From contig CADBFL010000113.1 in assembly GCA_902793875.1 (NCBI GenBank), forward strand, positions 1 through 6,831: a stretch of 6,831 nucleotides of DNA, read 5' to 3'. Origin of the DNA: an uncultured Eubacteriales bacterium. GTDB taxonomy: Bacteria; Bacillota; Clostridia; Peptostreptococcales; Anaerovoracaceae. The notes beneath the pieces are model-generated. The model searched no databases and was not told the DNA's origin. It worked only from the letters and a program-made list of their open reading frames with translations. The position numbers and the translations under genes were made by a program. Shown in pieces: positions 1 through 6,492 of the stretch (position 1 is the stretch's first letter; each line of letters starts with the position of its first letter).

Positions 1-1977
1 CTGGACAGTTCGCTCGAAGAGCTTACGGGCTATCCGGTGAGCAGCCTCGGAAAGTCGAGATTCAAAATCACAGCAATAGTGCAGCACCCTGAATTCATAT
101 CCTCGGCCGAGGGTTCGGCCAAGGGGTATTCAGCTGCTTACAGACGCTCTTTCCGTTACTACGCGATGGTCGATGAGAGCGCGTTCAATGATGATGTATA
201 TTCCGGCAAATACAATGCCGTTCTCATGCGAATGAAGAGCCTTGAAGGGGCTGACAGATTTGCCGCCGGATACAACAGTAAAGTCCAGGCAGCGGAGGAC
301 CGCATCACCGGTGCGCTGGGAGATGACAACAGCATGAGCCTTACGGATATCACATCCACCTTCGGTTTTTATTCGGTGAATGTGGCCCAAAAGACCGGAG
401 GCAAGGTCGCGTCTGTCTTTTCATCGTTCTTCTTTGCCGTAGGACTGCTCGTATGCTATTCCACGATCCTTCGCATAGTGGAGGAGGAAAAGCGGCTCAT
501 AGGCACCAAGATGGCAAACGGCTTTACAAGAGGCGCGGTCACGACCAAGTATCTTATGTACGCAGCGCTGGCAGTAACGCTTGGCGTGGTGATGGGCATC
601 TCAACAGCGTTCATGATGTCACGCGTCACACAGCAGGTCGTCACTTCTACGCTGACCTTCGGAAGCGCGGGTGAGACATACGACTATTACGATGCGAAAC
701 AGACCCTGATCGTCGTTGCCGCAGAGTATGCTTTCATGCTTCTGATCGCAGCATTTGCATCCGCAAAGCAGCTCAGGATGAGGATCACCAGCCTGCTGAA
801 CAACAGCAAGGAAAACAGCAGGATATTTACCCTCATCAGCAGGAGCCCTATTGTACGAAAGGCGTCTGTGAGCATACAGTCCTTTGTCTACAATATCTCG
901 ATGGACAGCTCCAGGGTCATCGCCACCATAGTCGGTATAGCGGGCAGTATCGCACTGCTGATCGCGCCTGCATCGCTGTACTTTACCCTGATACAGACTC
1001 CGCAGACGCAATATGATGAACTGTTCCGCTTCGATCATACTGTGCAGTATTCCGATGATGAAAGCGAAGAAAAGGTAATAAGCATGCTCGATGAAGCAGG
1101 CGCGAAGTATGCAAAGGTATATTCCGAAGACGCCCTGCTCTCAAGAAGCGGAGAGAAGACAGGAAGCGTGAGACTCATCGTGACGGATGACCCGGAGAGT
1201 CTCAGGACGATGGTAAACCTTCAGGATCCCGACACACATGAAGAGATCGACCTGAGCGATAAAGGAGTCATGGTATGGCAGGCCGAAGGCAAGGACTACG
1301 GGACTGCTGCGGGCGATGTCATGAAAATAACCTCCTACAGAGGAGACAATTACAGATTTGAAGTGGCAGGGCTGTACAGATGCTATGACTCCGGGGCCTA
1401 TCGCCTGTTCATGACTTCGGATGTCTACGAAAAGGTGACGGGAAAGGATTATGAACCTAACGCTGTCCTGACGTCGGTGTCCGATGAGACAGCAAGAGCT
1501 CTTGCCGATATTGACGGCGTACTCGGATGCGTCGACGACTACGATGCCTGCATGTCGTTCTACAGCAACATGAAGCTGATATACGGGGGCATACTCGGTC
1601 TTGTGCTCGTGCTTTCGGCGGTAATAGCCTTCCTGATACTCCTGAATCTGAACATACAGTTCGTAAAGGAGAAGAAGATGGAGCTTACCGTCATGAGGAT
1701 AAACGGTTTCTCAGTGGGAGCGGCAAGAATGTATATCATAAGGGACAACATATTCCTGACCGTGCTTGCCACGATCATCGGAGTGATCGCGGGAATACTT
1801 CTCGCCGGCATGCTCAACGCATCTCTGCAGATGGAAGGTCAGTGCATGCTGAGTTCGCCTAGTGTACCGGGATGTGTATTCGGAGTTGCCGTGACCATGG
1901 TCTATGTGATCATAACCAACATGATAGCGGTAAAACCGATCAGCAAACTCGATCTGACGGACATAAGCAAGGCATAG
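1..1977 (+). CDS. FtsX-like ABC transporter permease, C-terminal part (5' truncated by window edge)
   Basis: This is the membrane subunit of an ABC transporter of the FtsX/MacB type, which usually exports lipids, peptides or antibiotics or transmits mechanical force across the membrane. The frame is open from base 1 (LDSSLEELTGYP precedes the GTG at 37), so the gene starts upstream and 658 residues are visible. Hydrophobic segments lie at about residues 139-160, 184-207, 234-254, 307-329, 526-550, 584-605 and 625-645. This gives two FtsX units: TM1-3 of the first, then TM4, a roughly 195-residue soluble region that is probably extracytoplasmic, and the last three helices. The cytoplasmic motif after the first helix of each unit is visibly duplicated (EEKRLIGTKMANGF and KEKKMELTVMRINGF). 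The ATPase gene starts 20 bases downstream, so the two very likely form one transporter. The substrate cannot be read from the sequence. The family call is secure; the exact subfamily is not. Confidence 0.9.
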   Translation: MDSSLEELTGYPVSSLGKSRFKITAIVQHPEFISSAEGSAKGYSAAYRRSFRYYAMVDESAFNDDVYSGKYNAVLMRMKSLEGADRFAAGYNSKVQAAEDRITGALGDDNSMSLTDITSTFGFYSVNVAQKTGGKVASVFSSFFFAVGLLVCYSTILRIVEEEKRLIGTKMANGFTRGAVTTKYLMYAALAVTLGVVMGISTAFMMSRVTQQVVTSTLTFGSAGETYDYYDAKQTLIVVAAEYAFMLLIAAFASAKQLRMRITSLLNNSKENSRIFTLISRSPIVRKASVSIQSFVYNISMDSSRVIATIVGIAGSIALLIAPASLYFTLIQTPQTQYDELFRFDHTVQYSDDESEEKVISMLDEAGAKYAKVYSEDALLSRSGEKTGSVRLIVTDDPESLRTMVNLQDPDTHEEIDLSDKGVMVWQAEGKDYGTAAGDVMKITSYRGDNYRFEVAGLYRCYDSGAYRLFMTSDVYEKVTGKDYEPNAVLTSVSDETARALADIDGVLGCVDDYDACMSFYSNMKLIYGGILGLVLVLSAVIAFLILLNLNIQFVKEKKMELTVMRINGFSVGAARMYIIRDNIFLTVLATIIGVIAGILLAGMLNASLQMEGQCMLSSPSVPGCVFGVAVTMVYVIITNMIAVKPISKLDLTDISKA

Positions 1978-1984
1978 AGAGATA

Positions 1985-1993
1985 AAAGGTGGG
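1985..1993 (+). promoter_or_regulatory. Ribosome binding site deciding the ATPase start
   Basis: The purine-rich AAAGGTGGG ends four bases before the ATG at 1998. A GTG codon at 1989 is in the same frame but lies inside this site and has no site of its own, so ATG 1998 is the better start. Confidence 0.6.
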
Positions 1994-1997
1994 AACA

Positions 1998-3218
1998 ATG
2001 ACAGATTCTAAAATCAGCTATCTGAAAGCAATGAAGCGGCTGAACGCCGCAATACCGGAGGCGAAGGATCTTCAGGAAGGCCTTCAGAAAGGCCTTGACA
2101 TAATCCTTGAGGACTTCGGGTTTGAATACGCAGTCGTCTGGTATCCGGACAGGAGCGAAGACAGAGAGGTGCTTCGTCCGGCATACTGGGTGGGTGATTT
2201 CAACCTGACTACAGCCGAATGCCCGCTCGAGGGCAATATCGTCGGGCGTGTCTTCACCGGCAGGAGTGCCGAGATGCACAATAACTGTGACAGCTCAGTG
2301 ACTGAAGGCCTCGACTTTCTGTCGGGCATAGAGGTCAGGAACCTTGAATGCATACCGGTTGCGGCCGGCTATGACGCAGTCGGATGCATACTGCTCATCA
2401 ACAGGGCAGGCGGCGCGGATATCACCGAGGATGAGCATAATGTCATGGACATGTTCGGCATACTGCTTTCGATGTACTTTGACGACAATGACGCCATCTA
2501 TGAGTCGATGCACAGGCGCAACGTCCTGGCAACGATGAGAGACATCCGCAAGGACTACAGGAACGGCGATATCGTGACCCATGTTCTCAAGGGAGTGGAT
2601 GTGGATATACATGAAGGGGAATTCATGGTCCTTCTGGGAGAGTCCGGCTGCGGCAAGTCCACTCTGCTGAACATAATCGGAGGCATCGACACGGCCACAT
2701 CCGGAACCTTCACATTCAGGGGGGAGGACTACAGCGACCCGGGTGAAAAGGTCCTTACAAAATACAGAAAAGAGAACATAGGATTCATATTCCAGTCATA
2801 CAACCTGATGCCGAACATGACGGCGATACAGAACCTCAAATACATCGCAGAGCTCAAACGGGACAGTCTTGATCCCGAAGAGGCTCTGAGGCTTGTTAAG
2901 CTTGACGGCAAGGGAGACAACTATCCGTCGCAGATGAGCGGCGGACAGCAGCAGAGGGTCTCGATCGCAAGAGCTCTGGTAAAGCAGCCTCAGATGATAC
3001 TGGCGGATGAGCCTACGGCGGCGCTTGACTATGAGACGAGCATCGAGGTGCTGCAGGCTCTTGAGGAGCGGGTGGCAGCCGGCATGACACTGGTCATGGT
3101 AACTCACAACGAGGAGATCGCCAGGATGGCGAACAGGGTGATCAGGATGAAGTCAGGCGTCATTTCATCCATTAAGATCAATCCGCATCCTGCAAAAGCA
3201 GCCGATTTGTCGTGGTAA
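1998..3218 (+). CDS. ABC transporter ATP-binding protein with N-terminal GAF domain
   Basis: This is the ATPase partner of the upstream FtsX permease, 406 residues from ATG 1998. Residues about 11-160 read as a GAF domain: amphipathic helix, CPLEGNIVGRVF and the CIPVAAGYDAVGCILLINR strand pair are typical. Residues about 178-390 are a complete MacB/LolD-type ABC domain: Walker A GESGCGKST (214-222), Q-loop Gln266, signature SGGQQ (314-318), Walker B MILADE (333-338), D-loop AALD (341-344) and H-loop His370. All catalytic elements are intact, so it should hydrolyse ATP. MacB/LolD ATPases are usually about 220-250 residues, so the extra N-terminal sensor of about 170 residues is unusual. Four cysteines (75, 97, 118, 130) lie in the GAF part; the fifth is in Walker A. 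I infer that a ligand or redox signal bound by GAF tunes transport. A chance fusion with no regulatory role cannot be excluded. Confidence 0.92.
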   Translation: MTDSKISYLKAMKRLNAAIPEAKDLQEGLQKGLDIILEDFGFEYAVVWYPDRSEDREVLRPAYWVGDFNLTTAECPLEGNIVGRVFTGRSAEMHNNCDSSVTEGLDFLSGIEVRNLECIPVAAGYDAVGCILLINRAGGADITEDEHNVMDMFGILLSMYFDDNDAIYESMHRRNVLATMRDIRKDYRNGDIVTHVLKGVDVDIHEGEFMVLLGESGCGKSTLLNIIGGIDTATSGTFTFRGEDYSDPGEKVLTKYRKENIGFIFQSYNLMPNMTAIQNLKYIAELKRDSLDPEEALRLVKLDGKGDNYPSQMSGGQQQRVSIARALVKQPQMILADEPTAALDYETSIEVLQALEERVAAGMTLVMVTHNEEIARMANRVIRMKSGVISSIKINPHPAKAADLSW

Positions 3219-3284
3219 AGATGACGAACCATGTCAGATGTATCAAAAAATGACCGTTATCACTTATATATTGCACAGAGGAAG

Positions 3285-3292
3285 AAAGGAAG
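3285..3292 (+). promoter_or_regulatory. Ribosome binding site deciding the phasin-like gene start
   Basis: AAAGGAAG lies about seven bases before ATG 3298, with a second purine stretch (GAGGA) just upstream. An in-frame ATG at 3238 would add 20 residues but has no Shine-Dalgarno site, and its added residues do not fit the helical character of the protein. ATG 3298 is therefore preferred. Confidence 0.65.
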
Positions 3293-3297
3293 AAAAA

Positions 3298-3591
3298 ATG
3301 GAAGACCTTAAGCAAGTGATCAAAGATTCGTTCTATACAACAGTGGGAGCTACGGCTAAACTCGTGGAGTATGTTGCAGACAACATCGATGAATATCGCG
3401 AAAAAGGCAAAGAGATCGCTGAGAAGGGCAAAGACTTCAACCAGGAGCTCAGACACAAGGCCGAGGACTTCAGAGATGAACTCAGAAGCAGCAAAAAGGA
3501 TGTAAAGAGCATGCTCGAAGACATGAGCGATGAGGAAAAGGAAGAACTTAAAGAGGCCCTTCTGAACGATGGAAAAAAAGAAAAAAAATAA
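3298..3591 (+). CDS. Small phasin-like, charged helical protein
   Basis: This is a 97-residue, highly charged protein rich in Lys, Glu and Asp, with no signal peptide. Residues about 5-30 form a mildly hydrophobic amphipathic helix (SFYTTVGATAKLVEYVADNI). Residues about 30-92 are almost wholly predicted helix or coiled coil, with repeated EKGKE/KAEDFRDEL-type blocks, and the protein ends in a Lys-rich tail. Size and layout resemble the small 'phasin family' or polyhydroxyalkanoate-granule-associated-like proteins that I recall next to ABC1/UbiB kinase genes in Clostridia; this resemblance is from memory, not a search. Its 3' end overlaps the kinase gene by 23 bases, which strongly suggests translational coupling and a shared function. 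A role as a surface-coating or scaffold partner of the membrane kinase is inference. It could also be described simply as a coiled-coil protein of unknown function. Confidence 0.8.
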   Translation: MEDLKQVIKDSFYTTVGATAKLVEYVADNIDEYREKGKEIAEKGKDFNQELRHKAEDFRDELRSSKKDVKSMLEDMSDEEKEELKEALLNDGKKEKK

Positions 3592-5167
3592 AAGAAGGAC
3601 CTTGTTCGAGGTCCTTGCGGTAATGAGGGAATATAATGTTTCTTCTACCGCAAATGTCCACAACATAAGAATGGCGCTGGAGGAGCTCGGACCTACTTTC
3701 GTCAAGATGGGTCAGCTGATAGCGGCTCAGTCGGATCTGTTCCCGCCGGAGCTCGTGGATGAGCTCAGAGGCCTGAGAGATGAGGTCGCTCCGATGACAC
3801 CGGAGGAGGTCGATCAGGTCCTCTTTGAGGCGTACGGAAAGAAGAAAGAGGAAGTCTTTGAATACTTCGATGAGGAGGCGCACGGTTCAGCATCCATCTC
3901 ACAGGTGCACCACGCAAGACTTCACACGGGTGAGGATGTGGCTGTCAAGATACAGCGCATCGGCGCTCCCGAAAACATGGAGAAGGACCTCGTCTTTATG
4001 AGGACCCTGGTAAGAAAGATACCGTTCCTCAGAAACAACCCTTACATCGAGCTCGAGGAAATGGTCGACGAGCTTACAAGGATCACCCATCAGGAGCTTG
4101 ACTTCACGCACGAGGCAGCGAACCTGCAGAGGTTCCGGGAGCTCAATGAGGACGTGGCCTATACTACATGTCCGGCGGTATATCCGGAATACACGACCCA
4201 AAAGGTGCTGGTCATGGAGTATATCAAAGGCATACATCCTACTGACAGAGACGCCCTGATCAGGGAAGGCTATGATCTTAAAGAGATCGCAAAGAAATAT
4301 GTGCACAGCTTCTTCAAGCAGATATTTGAAGACGGCTTCTTCCAGGCTGATCCGCACCCGGGAAATATCCTGATAAGCGGAGGACAAATAGTCTGGTATG
4401 ATCTCGGGATGATGGGAGAATTCTCGGATCGTGACAGGGTCAGCTTCATCGACACGGTCGAAAGCTTCATTACCGGAGATGTTGCAAAGTGTTACGACGG
4501 CTTCATCAGGATGTGCAGCTTCAGCCGCAAGATAGACAAGGAAGGGCTCTACCGGGATCTCGGGGATATCGTTACTTCGATCAACAATATAGGCCTTGAG
4601 AACATAGATATCAACAAGGAGCTGCAGGGCTTCCTGCAGCTTGCAAAAAAATACGGAGCCCGCATCGATTCTTCACATACCATGATGTCCAGGGGCATAG
4701 CCACGGTCCAGGGTACCATTACGGAGATCTGCCCGGAGGTGGATTTCTATTCGGAGATCAAGGACTATGCCATAAGGCTGAGATTATCTGAGATCACCAA
4801 AAAGAAAGACAGGGATATCGAGCGGCTGAAGAAGTATCTGATGTTCCAGAAACTCAAAGCAATGCCTGAGAACATCGCAAATACGATCGAGGAATACAGC
4901 AAAGGCCTTGCTCCGATAAAAATGGAGATGGGTATAACCGAAAAGAGCCAGCCGTTCGTTAAGGATATCGTCAGGATGATAGTCGACGGCTTTGTCATCG
5001 TAGCGCTCCTGGTCAGCTCGAGCATCATCATCCTGAGCGGGGTCAGGCCGCTGGTGTACGGGATCCCGCTGCTGGGGCTGATTGGCTACCTGCTGGCGGG
5101 GCTCAGGGTCGCCATAAGCATCATAAGACAGTTATGGAAGAGCAGACGGAACAGACGGAGGCGATGA
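3569..5167 (+). CDS. ABC1/AarF/UbiB-family atypical protein kinase-like ATPase
   Basis: This is a 532-residue member of the UbiB/ABC1 (ADCK, COG0661) family of atypical kinase-like ATPases, which in respiring bacteria support ubiquinone synthesis and act at the membrane. Motifs in order: KMGQ (46-49, the family KxGQ), GSAS loop (106-109) in place of the canonical AAAS, nucleotide-binding Lys127 in VAVKIQR, ExD (Glu176, Asp178) in HQELDFTHEA, the catalytic-loop motif DPHPGNIL (Asp261, Asn266) and the metal-binding DLG (278-280). Two hydrophobic helices at about 472-489 and 497-519 end in a basic tail, as in membrane-anchored UbiB proteins. ATG 3569 lies inside the previous gene and has only a weak site (AGAGG, 12 bases upstream), so coupling is likely. 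ATG 3623 is an alternative start but would remove the family-like RTLFEVLAVMREY segment. The role in a probable anaerobe is unknown; quinone or other isoprenoid-lipid work is inference. Confidence 0.93.
   Translation: MEKKKKNKRRTLFEVLAVMREYNVSSTANVHNIRMALEELGPTFVKMGQLIAAQSDLFPPELVDELRGLRDEVAPMTPEEVDQVLFEAYGKKKEEVFEYFDEEAHGSASISQVHHARLHTGEDVAVKIQRIGAPENMEKDLVFMRTLVRKIPFLRNNPYIELEEMVDELTRITHQELDFTHEAANLQRFRELNEDVAYTTCPAVYPEYTTQKVLVMEYIKGIHPTDRDALIREGYDLKEIAKKYVHSFFKQIFEDGFFQADPHPGNILISGGQIVWYDLGMMGEFSDRDRVSFIDTVESFITGDVAKCYDGFIRMCSFSRKIDKEGLYRDLGDIVTSINNIGLENIDINKELQGFLQLAKKYGARIDSSHTMMSRGIATVQGTITEICPEVDFYSEIKDYAIRLRLSEITKKKDRDIERLKKYLMFQKLKAMPENIANTIEEYSKGLAPIKMEMGITEKSQPFVKDIVRMIVDGFVIVALLVSSSIIILSGVRPLVYGIPLLGLIGYLLAGLRVAISIIRQLWKSRRNRRRR
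3595..3616 (+). other. Perfect 8-bp stem-loop at the phasin-like/ubiB-like junction
   Basis: AAGGACCT at 3595-3602 pairs perfectly with AGGTCCTT at 3609-3616 around a six-base loop (TGTTCG). It starts three bases after the stop codon of the small gene, six bases after an A8 run (3581-3588), and lies within codons 9-16 of the kinase gene. On the + strand it could affect coupling or reading-frame maintenance. On the - strand the T-rich run that follows gives it the form of an intrinsic terminator. The pairing is directly visible; any function is inference. Confidence 0.5.
5156..5161 (+). promoter_or_regulatory. Ribosome binding site for the acyltransferase-like gene
   Basis: CGGAGG lies nine bases before ATG 5171, inside the last codons of the kinase gene. 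Kinase and acyltransferase genes are three bases apart, so they should share a transcript. Confidence 0.6.
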
Positions 5168-5170
5168 TCA

Positions 5171-6457
5171 ATGGAAGACAAAAAAAGGACAGACCTTCAG
5201 GATATTGCTATGCTGGATAAAGTCATGCTCTATACACTGTACACGGGCAATACCACCCGTGTTCAGGTACGCATGGAGATGGCCGACACTGTCGACGGGG
5301 AACTGCTTAAGAAAGCTGTCGGGAGCAATCTTAAGATCTACACCAACTTTGCCAGCAAAGTGGTGGTATATAAAAATGAATTTTACTATGCAGAGAATCA
5401 TAATGAGATGCCGGTCTTTGCTGAGGACGGTAAAGCAAGGAGGCTCTGCTCGGCAGACACAAATCAGTATGCTTTCTATATCACCTATGAGGAGAACCGG
5501 CTGAAGTGGGTGTTCACTCACGTTGCAGCGGACGGGACCGGCATGTATATGTTCCTCGATTCTGTCATCAGGACATATCTGAGGGACAGATATCCCGGCG
5601 AATATGAATTTGACGAGGCGGCTCATTTCGCGGCTTCGCCGTTCGAAGACATCCCGGAGCCTCTCGATCATTTCGAGGAAGTACATCAGAAACAGAAAAA
5701 GAATAATGCATATTACTTCAGACCTTGCAGACCCGGCGAAAATGACATCAGAAGCTATGTGAAGATGCCTGAAGAAAAGGTAGTGGAGCTGAGCCGATCT
5801 CTCGGCATAACACCGGTAGGCCTGTTCGCGGCAGTGTTCACAAGAGCTGCCAGGAATTACGGGATCGAAGACAGCAGGATCATTGCTGATGTGATCGTCG
5901 ATCTGCGAAGAAGATCGGGCATATACCCGCTGAGGAATTTCACCGGAGTGTCGTACATAGATATGAGCACAGACGAGCTCATGCCTGAACTTGCGGATGA
6001 CTGCCGGACTGCCGGACGCAAACTTGCTGAGGCTCTTGATTCCGGCTACTATCACCTGGATCTGTTCGATTCGCTTCTCGGAATGTACAGAAAGATACCG
6101 GGGAGCCTTAAGACAAAGTTTGCTGTAGCAAAAAGGCTCATCGGCGATGCCGGGAAAGGGTATGTTTCATATCATGTGTCGTATATGAATCAGCCTCAGC
6201 AGACAGAGTGGTATCTGTCAAAGGTGAAAGATCTGATATTTTCAGTGTATCCTTCATCGATCGACGCACCTTATATTGTGATCATCTCTCAGAACGGAGT
6301 GATGACATGGGATATAAGCGGGCTGCCTGACAGAGATGTGATCCTGCCTGAGGTTGCCAGGCTGCTGGGTCTGCTCGGGATAAGCTGCGAGATAACGGAG
6401 ATGCGCGAGACATGCGAAGACTATTTCGATCTCGACGCCATAGAGCAGGTGGAATGA
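5171..6457 (+). CDS. CAT-like/condensation-type acyltransferase (alcohol acetyltransferase-like), substrate unknown
   Basis: This is a 428-residue protein that looks like a member of the chloramphenicol-acetyltransferase-fold superfamily (condensation domains, BAHD and alcohol acetyltransferases), which join an acyl group from CoA or a carrier protein to an alcohol or amine. The key evidence is THVAADGTG at 116-124, an HxxxDG active-site motif with His117 as the likely base and Asp121-Gly122 as the structural pair. A second hallmark follows at 241-257: VIVDLRRR, then RNFTG, matching the 'P-V-N-L-R ... G-N-F' segment of the superfamily. The length of 400-450 residues is normal for a stand-alone two-lobed enzyme. 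There is no signal peptide or membrane helix, and no carrier or adenylation domain beside it, so a classical NRPS role is unlikely. It starts three bases after the ubiB-like gene. Acceptor and donor are unknown; a lipid or small-alcohol acceptor is a guess from context. Confidence 0.75.
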   Translation: MEDKKRTDLQDIAMLDKVMLYTLYTGNTTRVQVRMEMADTVDGELLKKAVGSNLKIYTNFASKVVVYKNEFYYAENHNEMPVFAEDGKARRLCSADTNQYAFYITYEENRLKWVFTHVAADGTGMYMFLDSVIRTYLRDRYPGEYEFDEAAHFAASPFEDIPEPLDHFEEVHQKQKKNNAYYFRPCRPGENDIRSYVKMPEEKVVELSRSLGITPVGLFAAVFTRAARNYGIEDSRIIADVIVDLRRRSGIYPLRNFTGVSYIDMSTDELMPELADDCRTAGRKLAEALDSGYYHLDLFDSLLGMYRKIPGSLKTKFAVAKRLIGDAGKGYVSYHVSYMNQPQQTEWYLSKVKDLIFSVYPSSIDAPYIVIISQNGVMTWDISGLPDRDVILPEVARLLGLLGISCEITEMRETCEDYFDLDAIEQVE

Positions 6458-6477
6458 TCTGAATGAATGCATCATCC

Positions 6478-6485
6478 GGAAGGAG
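6478..6485 (+). promoter_or_regulatory. Ribosome binding site deciding the ACT-protein start
   Basis: GGAAGGAG ends seven bases before ATG 6493, an ideal spacing. An in-frame ATG at 6463 would add ten residues (MNASSGRSPH) but has only AGGTGG at ten bases. The AGGAG core sits in the loop of a tiny 4-bp CGGA/TCCG hairpin, probably too weak to matter. Confidence 0.6.
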
Positions 6486-6492
6486 TCCGCAT

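Noticed and set aside
619..1038. 139-residue - strand open frame opposite the permease gene
   Set aside because: It is antisense to conserved transmembrane and linker segments of the permease and shows no domain or ribosome site.
2075..2098. Two copies of the palindrome AAGGCCTT three bases apart
   Set aside because: They encode the repeated EGLQKGL pattern at the start of the GAF helix and lie deep inside a coding region; there is no sign of an operator or terminator role.
3219..3297. Promoter for the second operon (TATATT at 3267-3272) or a terminator for the first
   Set aside because: TATATT has no acceptable -35 box at 16-19 bases upstream, and no stem longer than about 4 bp is visible. 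A promoter is expected here from gene grouping, but I cannot point to it with confidence.
3238..3297. Longer start (ATG 3238) for the phasin-like protein
   Set aside because: No Shine-Dalgarno site precedes it, the extra residues cross the ribosome site of the better start at 3298, and they do not resemble the rest of the protein.
3178..3705. 175-residue - strand open frame with Phe-rich stretches
   Set aside because: The Phe and Leu runs are the reverse reading of Lys and Glu codons in the phasin-like gene and its A-runs; no start site or domain supports it.
5168..6055. 295-residue open frame on the - strand opposite the acyltransferase gene
   Set aside because: It lies wholly within a well-supported + strand gene with clear motifs, has no recognisable domain, and its composition (many Cys, His, Arg) is typical of an antisense shadow.
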